In this document: piece after piece, positions 9,905 to 18,659 of the stretch
Numbering within the stretch: position 1 is the stretch's first letter
Layout: each line of letters starts with the position of its first letter
NCBI GenBank assembly: GCA_028280455.1
Contig: JANQLT010000180.1
Location: forward strand, 1-54,632
Length of the DNA: 54,632 nt
Reading direction: 5' to 3'
Source: Kiloniellales bacterium
Lineage (GTDB): Bacteria; Pseudomonadota; Alphaproteobacteria; Kiloniellales; JAKSDN01
Notes under the pieces: generated by a model
What the model saw: only the letters and a program-made list of their open reading frames with translations
Told to the model about the DNA's origin: nothing
The model's database searches: none
Made by a program: the position numbers and the translations under genes

Positions 9905-11422
9905 CTAACTGACGTCGAGCGGCTGGAAATCGCCGCGCTTCTCCATCTCCAAGGCGATCTCCCGCTCCGGCCAGCTCGCCGGGTCGTCGCCCAGGCGGTG
10001 CACCATCATCTCGAACATGGTGCTGAAGAGCCGGCCGTTGACCCCCTCGACCACGGGCGTGCCGGTCTGTCCCGGCATGCGCTGGCACTCCAGCAGCCAG
10101 GGCTTCATGTCGGCGTCGAGCATGACGTCCATGCCGATGAACTTCGGCGGATAGGCGCGCGGCATGGGCGCCTCGGCCTGGCGGGCGAAGAGGCCGCTGT
10201 GCTCGATGACCTTGATCAGCCGCGCGGCCAGGTCGCGCAGGCGCGCCCGGATCGCCTCCGCGTCGCCGCCCTCGCTCTCGACGTGGCGCATGAAGGCGCG
10301 CTGGGTCCAGACGTTGCCTTCGTCTTCCTTACTCGCGTGGTCGGCCAGCTCGAGGTCCGGGTGGCCCTTGTGCAGCGCCGTGTTGGTGATGTGCATGGCC
10401 TGCCGCTCGAGCCAGCCGGCCTCCGGGCGATAGGCTTCCGGCGCGATGCGCACCAGGCCGTCGTTCCAGAGATAGGCACGCATCGGCCGGATCGAGGTGA
10501 TCAGCATGTAGAGCCGCAGGTGCGCCTTGCGGCCCTTCACGAGATGCGGGTCGGCCAGGTATTCCTGCACGACGTAGCCGGCCTCGCAGGGCACGGCCGC
10601 CGGATCCTCGACGATGCGCATGCCCTGCCCGCCATAGAGCGCGGTGGGCTTCATGATCCACAAGGTGCCGCCCGCCCCGGCCGCCGCCTCCCGCTGGAAG
10701 GTCTCGTAGTCGCGCGGCAGCACGTAGGTGCGCGGATGCTCGGGGAAGGCCGCATCGCCGTGGGCCTCGCGGTAGGCGCGGATGGAGTCGCAGAGCTCCT
10801 CCTTCTTGCGGTAGCGGTCCCACTCGTGGAAATCCATGCGGTTGTAGAAGCCGAGCAGCGTGCTGGAGATGCCCAGGGGCGCGAAGCCGTAGGCCGCCAG
10901 AAGCTCGCCGGCCTGGACGTCGGCCTCCTTGCCTCGGCCGAGATCGCGCAGCACCGAGATCAAGCCGAAGCGCGACACCGCGACCCAGCGCGGCTGGACC
11001 TTGTGCGCCACGGCCAGCGCCTGGCTGTGGCGCTTCAAGGCCTCCTCCAGCCGCCCCAGGCGGTGCAGGCAGCAGGCCAGGCGGCTGAGGCCGCCCTGGT
11101 CGGGCCGCACCTCGACCTGCCGGCGGAAGGCCTCGGCCGCCGCCTCGAGATCGCCTTGATAGAAGATGCTGAGCGCCCGCAGCGAGCAGGCCTCCGGCCG
11201 CTCGGGGTCCAAGGCCAGCACGGCTTCGGCCTGCTGCTGCATGTCCTCGAAGCCGCTGCGCCGGAAGCAGATGCGGGCCAGCAGCAGACGCGCCTCGACG
11301 TCGTCCGGACGGGCCGCGACCATGGCCTGCAAGGCAGCCTCGGCGGCCGGCAGGTCCGCCTCCATGCCCGCCTCGATCGCCTTGAGACGCGCGCGCTGGT
11401 CCTTCTCGTCGAGCTGGCTCAC
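9905..11422 (-). CDS. TPR protein with tubulin-tyrosine-ligase-like ATP-grasp domain
   Basis: This is a cytoplasmic protein of 505 residues. The first 200 are helical TPR-like repeats (for example PEACSLRALSIFYQGDLEAA). From about 205 an ATP-grasp domain of the tubulin-tyrosine-ligase (TTL) family follows: KPTALYGGQGMRIV near 256, HLRLYMLITS, and DVMLDADMKPWLLECQRMPG ending near 450. TTL enzymes join an amino acid to a protein by an acyl-phosphate mechanism. In the usual LLExN metal-binding motif, Glu445 is kept but Asn is replaced by Gln447. The GTG start at 11422 overlaps the TGA of the upstream GT41 gene, so the two are translationally coupled. The open frame upstream of that point is only a shadow of the GT41 gene. 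The target protein is unknown. Confidence 0.85.
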   Translation of the reverse strand: MSQLDEKDQRARLKAIEAGMEADLPAAEAALQAMVAARPDDVEARLLLARICFRRSGFEDMQQQAEAVLALDPERPEACSLRALSIFYQGDLEAAAEAFRRQVEVRPDQGGLSRLACCLHRLGRLEEALKRHSQALAVAHKVQPRWVAVSRFGLISVLRDLGRGKEADVQAGELLAAYGFAPLGISSTLLGFYNRMDFHEWDRYRKKEELCDSIRAYREAHGDAAFPEHPRTYVLPRDYETFQREAAAGAGGTLWIMKPTALYGGQGMRIVEDPAAVPCEAGYVVQEYLADPHLVKGRKAHLRLYMLITSIRPMRAYLWNDGLVRIAPEAYRPEAGWLERQAMHITNTALHKGHPDLELADHASKEDEGNVWTQRAFMRHVESEGGDAEAIRARLRDLAARLIKVIEHSGLFARQAEAPMPRAYPPKFIGMDVMLDADMKPWLLECQRMPGQTGTPVVEGVNGRLFSTMFEMMVHRLGDDPASWPEREIALEMEKRGDFQPLDVS

Positions 11423-13485
11423 GACAGCACCTCCAGGCGGCTGTCCGGCAGGTCCTCGTCGCGGATGTCGATCGCCTGCGGCGGCCGGCCGGCCGCATAA
11501 GTCTGCCACATGGCGCGGTAGGCGGCTTCGAGGCCGAGGGCGAAGCGCGCCGTGTCGAACAGGCGGCAGTTGTCGCGCTGCGCCGCCAGGCGCGCCTTGA
11601 GCGCGGCCAGCTCGGTCGGCCTTTCGGCGAGGCGCACAGCCAAAGCCTCGTAGGCCTCGAAGCTGTCGAGGATCAGCTCGGGCAGTCCGACGTGGGTCAG
11701 CAGGCTGGCTGAGACGCGGCCCGGGAAGCTCGGGGTCGGGCAAACGATCAAGGGCAAGCCCGCCCAAAGCGCGTCGGTGCCGGTGGTGTGGGCGCTGTAG
11801 ACGCTGGTGTCGAGAAACAGGTCGGCCAGGCGGTGGCGGGCCAGGTGATCGGGCTTCGGCAGCTTCTTGGCGAAGACCAGGCGGCCCGGATCGACGCCGC
11901 GCGCCTCGGCCTCGCGCTTCAGATTCTCGCGCGAGATCTCGTCGCCTTCGAGCAGCCAGAGCTGGCTCGCGGGCACGCGCTTCAGAATCCGCATCCAGAC
12001 GTCGAAGATAGCCGGATCGAGCTTCAAGGCGGCGTTGAAGCAGCAGAAGACGAAAGCGCCCTCGTCGAGGCCGTGGTCGGCGCGGCGCTGCGGCTTGTCG
12101 GCGATCTCCTGCCGGTCGTCGTTCACCTGATAGCAATTGGGTAGGTGGACCAGCGCCTCGCTGAAGTGCTCGGCCTCCTCGGGCGGCACGATGATCCGGT
12201 CGACCAGGATGTAGTCGGCCGCCGGGTGGCCCCAGGTGCCGGCATAGCCGAGGTAGTTGACCTGGATCGGCGCCGGCCGCAGCGCGGTGATCCGCGGCCG
12301 GGCATGGATCGTGTAGCCCTTGAGGTCGATCAGGATGTCGATGCCGTCTTCATGGATCCGCTTGGCCGCGTCTTCGTCGGTGAGCTCGCGCAGGTCGACG
12401 AAGCGGTCGACGCTCTCCATGATCCGCTTGCGGTAGACGCTGCCGTCGTCCGGCCCGTAGGAGTAGGCATGGACCTCGAAGGCCTCGCGGTCGTGGTGGC
12501 GGAACAGGCGCTGGATCAGGTGCGAGGTCGGGAAGTTGCGGAAGCCCTCCGACATGTAGCCGATCCGCAGGCGCGGCTTTTCGACGGCCCGGCCCTCGAA
12601 GGAGAAAGCGAGCGAGCGCTTCAGCGCATCCAAGGCGCCGAACAGCAGGTCGGCATGCTGCTCGGCCAGGGCGCGGTGCTGCGCCGGGGTGAAGGGCAGG
12701 TTCAGCGCGAAGCTCGGGTTCATCGGCGCCGCCCTACCGTCGGCCTTGGTGCGCGCGCAGGCCGCGAAGAGCCTCTCCAGCCACTGGGCGTCGTCGCGCC
12801 AGTCGCAGAGGATCCGCTTGGCCATGACCAGCCCGCCGATCGCCGTGGCGTGATCGGGAGACAGCGCCAGGGCGCGCTCCAAGGAGGCGATGGAGCCGAC
12901 GTAGTCCTTGCGGGCATTGAGCAGGCGGCCGAGCGCCATGTGGCCCATGGTCATCTCGGGATCGATCTCCAGGGCGGCGCGGCAGTCCTGCTCGGCCTCG
13001 TCGATCCGGCCGAGCTGCTCGAGGGCCAGCGAGCGCTGCAGGCGGCCCATGGCGAGCTTCGGCTCGAGGGCGAGCGCGTGATCGAAGAAGCCCATGGCCT
13101 CCTCGGCGCGGCGCACCCGCAGCAAGCCCATGCCCCAGGCGCAGAGCGCCGGCAAGGCGCTGCGCCGCTCGCGCAAGACCGGACCCTCGTCGCCTTCGAC
13201 CTTGCGGGCGGCGCCGATCGCCACCAGCAGCACGCGCCGCGCGGTTGCGTTGAAGCGGCGCTCCGGACGCGACGCATAGGCCTCGGCCAGCAGCGGCAAG
13301 GCTTCGACCAGCCGGCCGGCCTGCGCCAGGGCGGCGCCCTTGAAGATCAATCCGGTGGCTCGGTCCGGCCGCCGCGCCAGCGCCGAGTCGTAGGCGGCCA
13401 GCGCCGCGTCCAGGCGCCCGGCGCCGTGGTGCGCCAAGGCCTCGGCGAAGGGATCGTCGAGCCGCGCGTTCGCTTCAGCCGCCAC
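11419..13485 (-). CDS. TPR-containing GT41 (O-GlcNAc transferase / SPINDLY-like) glycosyltransferase
   Basis: This cytoplasmic enzyme of 688 residues should transfer a sugar from a nucleotide donor to Ser/Thr (or another acceptor) of proteins. About 260 residues of TPR repeats precede the GT41 catalytic lobes: RIGYMSEGFRNFPTSHL at about 305, YLGYAGTWGHPAADY, VFCCFNAALKLDP, KLPKPDHLARHRLADLFLD and AHTTGTDALWAGLP. The lysines of the KLDP and LPKPDH motifs and the HTTG donor motif are kept. The usual NHPTSH motif reads NFPTSH, with Phe at 12532-12534. The GTG at 13485 is preferred to the one at 13494, since GGAGG lies eight bases upstream. It sits in a same-strand cluster below the giant adhesin gene. 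Confidence 0.9.
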   Translation of the reverse strand: MAAEANARLDDPFAEALAHHGAGRLDAALAAYDSALARRPDRATGLIFKGAALAQAGRLVEALPLLAEAYASRPERRFNATARRVLLVAIGAARKVEGDEGPVLRERRSALPALCAWGMGLLRVRRAEEAMGFFDHALALEPKLAMGRLQRSLALEQLGRIDEAEQDCRAALEIDPEMTMGHMALGRLLNARKDYVGSIASLERALALSPDHATAIGGLVMAKRILCDWRDDAQWLERLFAACARTKADGRAAPMNPSFALNLPFTPAQHRALAEQHADLLFGALDALKRSLAFSFEGRAVEKPRLRIGYMSEGFRNFPTSHLIQRLFRHHDREAFEVHAYSYGPDDGSVYRKRIMESVDRFVDLRELTDEDAAKRIHEDGIDILIDLKGYTIHARPRITALRPAPIQVNYLGYAGTWGHPAADYILVDRIIVPPEEAEHFSEALVHLPNCYQVNDDRQEIADKPQRRADHGLDEGAFVFCCFNAALKLDPAIFDVWMRILKRVPASQLWLLEGDEISRENLKREAEARGVDPGRLVFAKKLPKPDHLARHRLADLFLDTSVYSAHTTGTDALWAGLPLIVCPTPSFPGRVSASLLTHVGLPELILDSFEAYEALAVRLAERPTELAALKARLAAQRDNCRLFDTARFALGLEAAYRAMWQTYAAGRPPQAIDIRDEDLPDSRLEVLS

Positions 13486-13539
13486 GGCGGGCACCTCCGC
13501 GGCCGGCCTCGGGCCTGCTATGAAGCTGGGCCGTGGGGA

Positions 13540-13740
13540 TCAGTCCTCGGCGGCTTCGTCCTGCTTGCCGACGGCCGACGCCTTGCGCAACTGCGCCAGG
13601 ATGTCTTGGTAGACCTGCACCGCCTCTTCCGCATCGGGAGCCTTGCGCTTGCCCAGGACTGCGGAGGCGAGCTGGGCGGCGACCAGAGCGCCGGTCGCGG
13701 TTCCCAGAAGTCGGGCGAATCTCTCGTCTCCGTTTGCCAT
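13540..13740 (-). CDS. Small hypothetical protein, 66 residues
   Basis: The ATG at 13740 has GGGGAG six bases upstream. The product starts MANGDERFARLLGTATGALV. It has a weakly hydrophobic Ala-rich stretch (about 12-29) and a charged C-terminus (GKQDEAAED). It lies between the GT41 gene and a TPR gene on the same strand, and good gene structure supports it as real. I recognise no family. A small membrane-associated or regulatory protein are both possible. Confidence 0.6.
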   Translation of the reverse strand: MANGDERFARLLGTATGALVAAQLASAVLGKRKAPDAEEAVQVYQDILAQLRKASAVGKQDEAAED

Positions 13741-13827
13741 CACTTGCTCCCCTTTGCCGAGTCGTCGCGCAAGAGTCTAGTCCAGATGGTCAAGAAACGG
13801 TGAAGGAATCGCCGACAGCCGCGGCGC

Positions 13828-15549
13828 TCAAGCCGCGCCGCCGCCGGCCGCGCCCGCCAGCGCCGCGGCCAGGCGGGCCACGGCCAGGTCCCAGTCCTCC
13901 TCGGCGCCCCGGCGGAACAGCCGCAGCGAGGGATACCAGGGGCTATCCGCGCGCTCGCGCATCCAGCACCAGCCCGGCAGGCGCGGCAGAAGCACGAGGG
14001 CCTGAATGCCGAGCGCGCCGGCGAGATGAGCGGCGGTCTCGTCCAGCGCGACGACCAGGTCGTAGGCCGCCATGACGGCGGCCGGCGTCTCGAGGTCGTC
14101 GTCCCAATCGATCGGCGCGCCGCCCGGGCTTTCCAGGCCCTGTGCCGCCAGGGCCGGCGCCAAGGGCCCGCTTTGCAGGGCAACGACCCGGCAGCCCGGC
14201 ACCTCCAGAAGCGGCAACAGCGCCTCGAGCGGCGGCGACTCGTCGCCCGCGTCGCACTCGCCGCGGGCCAGCGCGACCAGGAAGCGTCCCTTGGCCTTGC
14301 GCATCGCGGCGGCGCCGATCTGTGCCACGCGATCAGGGTCCGGCAAGAGGCTGGCGCGCCGCTTCGGAAAGCGCGACTCCGCGCCGCGATAGAGTCGCGG
14401 CAGGTCGCCGAGGGCCACCTGGCAATCGAAGCGCGCCTCGACGGCGGCGAGGCTGTCCTGCGGCTCGAAGTCCAGGCGCTCGAAGTTGCGCTCCAGCAAG
14501 GGGATCAGCCGCGGGTCGCAGGCGACGGTCACCGTGCCGCCCTGCCAGGTCAGGTCCGGCAGGACGGTCGTCCAGAGAATCTGCTCGGCCAGGCCCGGCT
14601 CGGCCCAGACCAGGAGCCGCCGCTCCGCGAGGGCTGTCCCGTCCCAGTAGGGCAGCTCGTAGCGGCGCAAGAGCTTCTGGCCCTGCGCGCTCTTCCAGCG
14701 CCAGGCATGCTCGGCCCAGCCCTCGGCGAAGCGGCCGAGGCGCAGGTGCAGCCGGCCCTGGGCGCCGTGCAGATCGGCCCGCTCCGGCGCCGCCTGCAGG
14801 GCGCGCTGCAGCAGCAGCGCGACCTCGTCGAAGCGGCCCTTGCGGCCGTAAAGGCGGCTGAGGCCGGCGATCGGATCGGCGGCTGTCGGATCGACGTCCA
14901 GCGCCGCCCGCAGCGTCGCCAGGGCGGCCTCCTCGTCGTCCTGGCCGAGGAAGATCCGGGCCAGCTCGCTGTAGGCCCGGGTGTAGCGCGGGTTGATCTC
15001 GATCGCCTGGCGCAGCAGCTCGACGCCCTCATCCGGCTGGCCTTGCTCGGCCAGGAAGCGGCCGAGGTTGAAGGCCGCCGGCGACAGGTTGGGGTTCTTC
15101 TGCAGGGCCAGGCGGTGTGCCGCGACGGCTTCCTCGCTCCTGCCGAGGGCCTCCATGACCAGGCCAAGCCCGGTCGCGAAGTCGGACTTCTTGGGGTCGA
15201 GCTCCATGGCCCGGCCGAAGGCCTCGGCCGCTTCGTGCATCCAGCCGAGCTGCTTCAGGGCCGTGCCGAGGTTGCCCCAATAGCCGGCGTTGTCCTTGTG
15301 CAGCGCCAGGGCCGCCTCGATCAGCTCGACCCCGCGCCCGGGATCGCCGCGCATGGCCGCGATGACGCCGCGCAGATGCAGCGCGCCATGGCGTGTCGGC
15401 TCTTGCTTCAGGACCTGGGCGAGAAGCGCATCGGCGGCCTCGGTCTGGCCCGAGGCGAAGAGGTTGACGGCCTTGTCGTAGGCGGTCTGCACCGAATCGG
15501 CGGTTTCGCTCTCCGCCTCGCTGACTGTCGGCGGCAAACTGGCGGTCAC
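13828..15549 (-). CDS. TPR protein with GT9-like C-terminal domain
   Basis: This is a cytoplasmic protein of 573 residues. About nine TPR units fill residues 20-310 (for example NAGYWGNLGTALKQLGWMHE). They are followed by the LRLGRFAEGWAEHAWRW block and a GT9-like Rossmann region. The end carries VVALDETAAHLAGALG and DSPWYPSLRLFR, the usual tail of TPR-glycosyltransferase fusions found beside flagellin or surface glycosylation genes. The GT9 core is diverged and catalytic competence is unclear. The start is a GTG at 15549 with only a weak GAGG upstream. It is paralogous to the next gene upstream (15636-17318). Confidence 0.82.
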   Translation of the reverse strand: MTASLPPTVSEAESETADSVQTAYDKAVNLFASGQTEAADALLAQVLKQEPTRHGALHLRGVIAAMRGDPGRGVELIEAALALHKDNAGYWGNLGTALKQLGWMHEAAEAFGRAMELDPKKSDFATGLGLVMEALGRSEEAVAAHRLALQKNPNLSPAAFNLGRFLAEQGQPDEGVELLRQAIEINPRYTRAYSELARIFLGQDDEEAALATLRAALDVDPTAADPIAGLSRLYGRKGRFDEVALLLQRALQAAPERADLHGAQGRLHLRLGRFAEGWAEHAWRWKSAQGQKLLRRYELPYWDGTALAERRLLVWAEPGLAEQILWTTVLPDLTWQGGTVTVACDPRLIPLLERNFERLDFEPQDSLAAVEARFDCQVALGDLPRLYRGAESRFPKRRASLLPDPDRVAQIGAAAMRKAKGRFLVALARGECDAGDESPPLEALLPLLEVPGCRVVALQSGPLAPALAAQGLESPGGAPIDWDDDLETPAAVMAAYDLVVALDETAAHLAGALGIQALVLLPRLPGWCWMRERADSPWYPSLRLFRRGAEEDWDLAVARLAAALAGAAGGGAA

Positions 15550-15635
15550 GCGGCTTCTGGACCTCGACTCATGACCTCGACTCAGGCGGTCAGGTGTGCC
15601 CCCTGAGGATTAACAGAAGCGTCACCGGGGACCAA

Positions 15636-17318
15636 TCACCTTTGGAAGCCGTCGAGCGCTTCTGCCACACGGCCGATCGCCGGTCCCCAGTCGTCCCGCC
15701 GCTCCTGCCGGAACAGGCGAACCGAGGGGTACCAGGGGCTGTCCTCGCGCTCGAGCATCCAGCGCCAGGACGGCACCAGCGGCAGCAGCACCCAGGTCGG
15801 CCGGCCCAGGGCGCCGGCTATGTGGGCCGCGCTGTTGCCGATGGTGATCACCAGGTCGAGCGCCGCGATCACGGCGGCGAAGGCGTCGAGCTCGCGCAAC
15901 GGGTCGATGTCCGGCAGCTCGAGAATGTCGACGCCGAGCGCCTGGCCGACGCCGGCGCTCTCCTCGGCGGCCGCGCCGTACTGCAGGCTGACGAAGCGGC
16001 AGTCCGTCCGGGTCAGGATCGGCTCCCACTCCCGCAGGTCGGCGCTGCGCGCCTTGCCGGTCCGCCCGCCGCGGCTCGACCAGGAGATGCCGACCAGCTT
16101 GCGCCCGGCCGCCTCCGCGGCCAAGCGCACCGCGGTAGCTTCGACCACCACCGGGTCCGGCCGCAGATAGCCCTCGTGGCGCGGGAAGTCGGACTCCGCG
16201 CGCCTGAACAAGCGCCCCAGGCTGCCCATGGCGATCTGGCAGTCGGCTTCCCCCGCGCCACCGAGATCGCCCGCTCCCTTGGGCCGGGCCTCGACGGCGA
16301 GATCGGGAAAGGAGCGCCGGAACAGCGGCACCAGGCGCTCGTCGCAATCGAGCCGCACCGGACCGCCCGCGCCCTGCAGCCCCTCGAACAGGCCGGCGAA
16401 CTGGATCTGGTCGCCGACTCCCTGCTCGGCCCAGACGAAGAGCCGGCGGCCGGCCAGGTCCTCGCCCTGCCACTGCGGCTGGCTGAGGTTGCGGCGCTGA
16501 TCGGCGAGCTGGCCGGTCTGCCAGCGCTGCTCGTGGGCATCCCAGCCCTCGGCGAAGCGGCCTTGCAACAGCAAGGCCTGGGCGTGGTTGTAGAGCGTGT
16601 CGGGGTCCTTGGGGTCGATCGCCAGGGCCCGGTCGTAGCCGGCCATGGCCGCCGCGACCTCGCCCATCTCGAGCTGCAGCGACGCGAGGTTGGCGTGGCC
16701 GCGGGCGGACTGCGGGTTGACCTCGATGGCACGGCCCAGGGTCTCCAGCGCCTCGTCGTACTCGCCGATCTCCTGCAGCAGATTGCCGAGGTTGATCAGG
16801 GCGCGGTCGTAGTCGGGCTTGATGCCGATGGCGGTGCGGTAGGCCTGCACCGCCTCGCCGAGCGCGCCCTTCGCCTTCAGGGCGATGCCGAGGTTGTAGG
16901 CGGCCTGGGCGTAGCGCGGCGCGACCTTCATGGCCAGGCGATAGACGGCGATCGCCTGGTCGAGGCGACCTTGGCGCTGCAGGGTGTTGCCGAGGTTGCT
17001 GAGCGCCTCGGCGTTGCGCGGGTTGAGCTCGATGGCCTTCTTGTAGGCGCCGACGGCCGCGTCGAGCTGGTCGAGCTGGGTCAGGGCGATGCCGAAGTGG
17101 CCCCAATAGGCGGCCGCCTCGGGCTGCTTGTCGAGCGCCTGGCGGATCAGGCGCGCCGCCTGCCCCGGCTGGCCGGCCTGCAGCGCCACGACACCGAGGC
17201 TGTGCAGGGCCTCGGCACAGGCCGGGTCCTCCTGGAGGATTTCCTGATAGAGGCGCGTTGCCTCCCTGACCTGCCCCTGCTGGTGAAGCGCCTGCGCCTG
17301 CGCCAGCTTGTCCTGCAT
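15636..17318 (-). CDS. TPR protein with GT9-like glycosyltransferase domain
   Basis: This 560-residue protein has about eight regular TPR units in residues 1-290 (for example EALHSLGVVALQAGQPGQAA and PRYAQAAYNLGIALKAKG). LLLQGRFAEGWDAHEQRW follows, then a GT9-like domain starting RRLFVWAEQGVGDQIQFAG and ending with TIGNSAAHIAGALGRPTWVL and REDSPWYPSVRLFRQ. The GT9 part matches the family better than its neighbour at 13828 does. The ATG at 17318 opens directly into the first TPR helix (MQDKLAQAQALHQQG). TPR arrays probably bind the protein to be modified. Donor and acceptor are unknown. Confidence 0.85.
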   Translation of the reverse strand: MQDKLAQAQALHQQGQVREATRLYQEILQEDPACAEALHSLGVVALQAGQPGQAARLIRQALDKQPEAAAYWGHFGIALTQLDQLDAAVGAYKKAIELNPRNAEALSNLGNTLQRQGRLDQAIAVYRLAMKVAPRYAQAAYNLGIALKAKGALGEAVQAYRTAIGIKPDYDRALINLGNLLQEIGEYDEALETLGRAIEVNPQSARGHANLASLQLEMGEVAAAMAGYDRALAIDPKDPDTLYNHAQALLLQGRFAEGWDAHEQRWQTGQLADQRRNLSQPQWQGEDLAGRRLFVWAEQGVGDQIQFAGLFEGLQGAGGPVRLDCDERLVPLFRRSFPDLAVEARPKGAGDLGGAGEADCQIAMGSLGRLFRRAESDFPRHEGYLRPDPVVVEATAVRLAAEAAGRKLVGISWSSRGGRTGKARSADLREWEPILTRTDCRFVSLQYGAAAEESAGVGQALGVDILELPDIDPLRELDAFAAVIAALDLVITIGNSAAHIAGALGRPTWVLLPLVPSWRWMLEREDSPWYPSVRLFRQERRDDWGPAIGRVAEALDGFQR

Positions 17319-17387
17319 CGCCCAGCCCCCGGTCTCCCGGCAGCCATGATGGACGCGGCCCGGGGCCCAAGGCAACCGCAGGGCCGA

Positions 17388-18497
17388 TCAGGGCGTCGGG
17401 GCGTCGCCCTGCTTGAGTCGCGCGAGACAGGCCCGCGCCTCCGCCTGCACGGCCTCGAGCCGCCGGGCGGTGAAGCCGTGATCCGCCGAAAGCCCGAGGA
17501 TCCGGCCGATCAGGGCCGTCGCCTGCTGGCGGCGCCCGAGCCCGGCGTAAGCCTGGCAGAGCGCCAGCATCGCCTCGTAGTGGCTCGGCTCCAGCACGAT
17601 GGCGCGGTGCAGGTGGTCGGCGGCGGCCTGCAGCGCCTTGCCGCGGCGCAGCAGGAACAGGCCCATCTGGAAGTGGCCGTTGGCCGACTGGATGCCGATC
17701 TTCGCCGCCTGCCCGTAAGCCTGCTCGGCCAGCTCGCCCTGGCCCTTCTGCTCGAGGATCGTCGCGGCGACGATGGCCAGGTCGGCGTCGCGCAGGCCGG
17801 CATCGATCGCCTCGCGGCAGGCCGCCAGGGCCTCGTCGAAGCGATCGAGCGTCAGCAGCGCCTGCACCCGCTTCAGGCGCAGGCGGCCATCGCCCGGGGC
17901 CTGGGCGATCGCCTGATCGTAGTGCCGCAAGGCGAGCCCGGGCTGACCGTCCAAGAGATAGGCATGGGCCAGGTTGCGCGCCGCATTGAGGTAGCCGGGC
18001 TGCGCCTCCAGCGACTGTCCGAACAGCTTGATCGCCGCCAGCAGGTCGCCGGCATCGATCCGAACGACGCCGAGGCTGTTCAGCGCCGCCGCGAAACGGG
18101 GCTTGACCCGAAGCGCCCGCTCGTAGGCGCCGGCGGCCTCGGCCTTGCGCCCCTGCTTCCAGTAGAGGTTGCCGAGGTTGTAGAGCGCGTCGGGATCGTC
18201 CGGGCTGACCGCGAGGGCGTCGCGGTAGTGGCGCTCGGCCTCGTCGAGGCGCCCGGAGGCCTTCGACACGACCCCGAGGTTGGCATGGCTCCGCGGCTCG
18301 TCGGGCTCCAGGGCCGCGGCCTTCTCGAAGCTGGCGACGGCATCGTCGAGGAAGCCGACCTGCATCTCGGCAAAGGCGGCCTGGCGATGCGCCAGGGCCT
18401 CTTGTTCCTTGGCACCGGCGTCGACCCGCCGCGCCGCGGGTTTCTCCGAAGCCCGCGCTTTCGGGTCGCGATTCTCGAGTCGAGTCATGGCGGTCAT
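17388..18497 (-). CDS. TPR-repeat protein
   Basis: This cytoplasmic protein of 369 residues consists almost entirely of TPR units (about eight, from residue 35 on), for example PDALYNLGNLYWKQGRKAEA and PRFAAALNSLGVVRIDAGDL. No enzymatic domain is visible. The first 30 residues are charged and probably disordered. It is the first gene of the TPR/glycosyltransferase cluster, 162 bases below the stop of the giant adhesin gene and about 70 bases before the next TPR gene. It could be a scaffold or chaperone for the substrate of the cluster; that is inference. Two in-frame ATGs (18497, 18488) compete and neither has a strong ribosome site. Confidence 0.85.
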   Translation of the reverse strand: MTAMTRLENRDPKARASEKPAARRVDAGAKEQEALAHRQAAFAEMQVGFLDDAVASFEKAAALEPDEPRSHANLGVVSKASGRLDEAERHYRDALAVSPDDPDALYNLGNLYWKQGRKAEAAGAYERALRVKPRFAAALNSLGVVRIDAGDLLAAIKLFGQSLEAQPGYLNAARNLAHAYLLDGQPGLALRHYDQAIAQAPGDGRLRLKRVQALLTLDRFDEALAACREAIDAGLRDADLAIVAATILEQKGQGELAEQAYGQAAKIGIQSANGHFQMGLFLLRRGKALQAAADHLHRAIVLEPSHYEAMLALCQAYAGLGRRQQATALIGRILGLSADHGFTARRLEAVQAEARACLARLKQGDAPTP

Positions 18498-18579
18498 TGT
18501 AATCGGAAACGCTCTCTCAAGGGTTACCGGGATCGCTCTGTCGAGAGCCCATCAAGAGCCCTAGGTCTCGGAGCAAGAG

Positions 18580-18602
18580 GGGCGCGGCTACCTGCCGCGC
18601 CC
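18580..18602 (-). terminator. Strong hairpin after the giant adhesin gene
   Basis: GGGCGCGGC (18580-18588) and GCCGCGCCC (18594-18602) form a perfect nine-base-pair stem with a five-base loop. It lies 58 bases beyond the adhesin stop and before the TPR cluster. No run of T follows on the minus strand, so it could be a Rho-aided terminator, an attenuator or an mRNA-stabilising stem between the two parts. Confidence 0.5.
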
Positions 18603-18659
18603 TGAAGGTTGAACTCTATTGCACCGCGGTCGGCGTCTCCCGGCGCCGCTGGCCGAGGA

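Noticed and set aside
11423-12136. N-terminal extension of the TTL-like protein to 12136
   Set aside because: It overlaps the GT41 gene in another frame and reads as Arg-rich shadow. The coupled GTG at 11422 is the sensible start.
15594-18605. 1003-codon plus-strand open frame antisense to the TPR genes
   Set aside because: It mirrors the TPR reading frames. It lacks a recognisable domain and ribosome site, and its composition is that of antisense GC-rich DNA.
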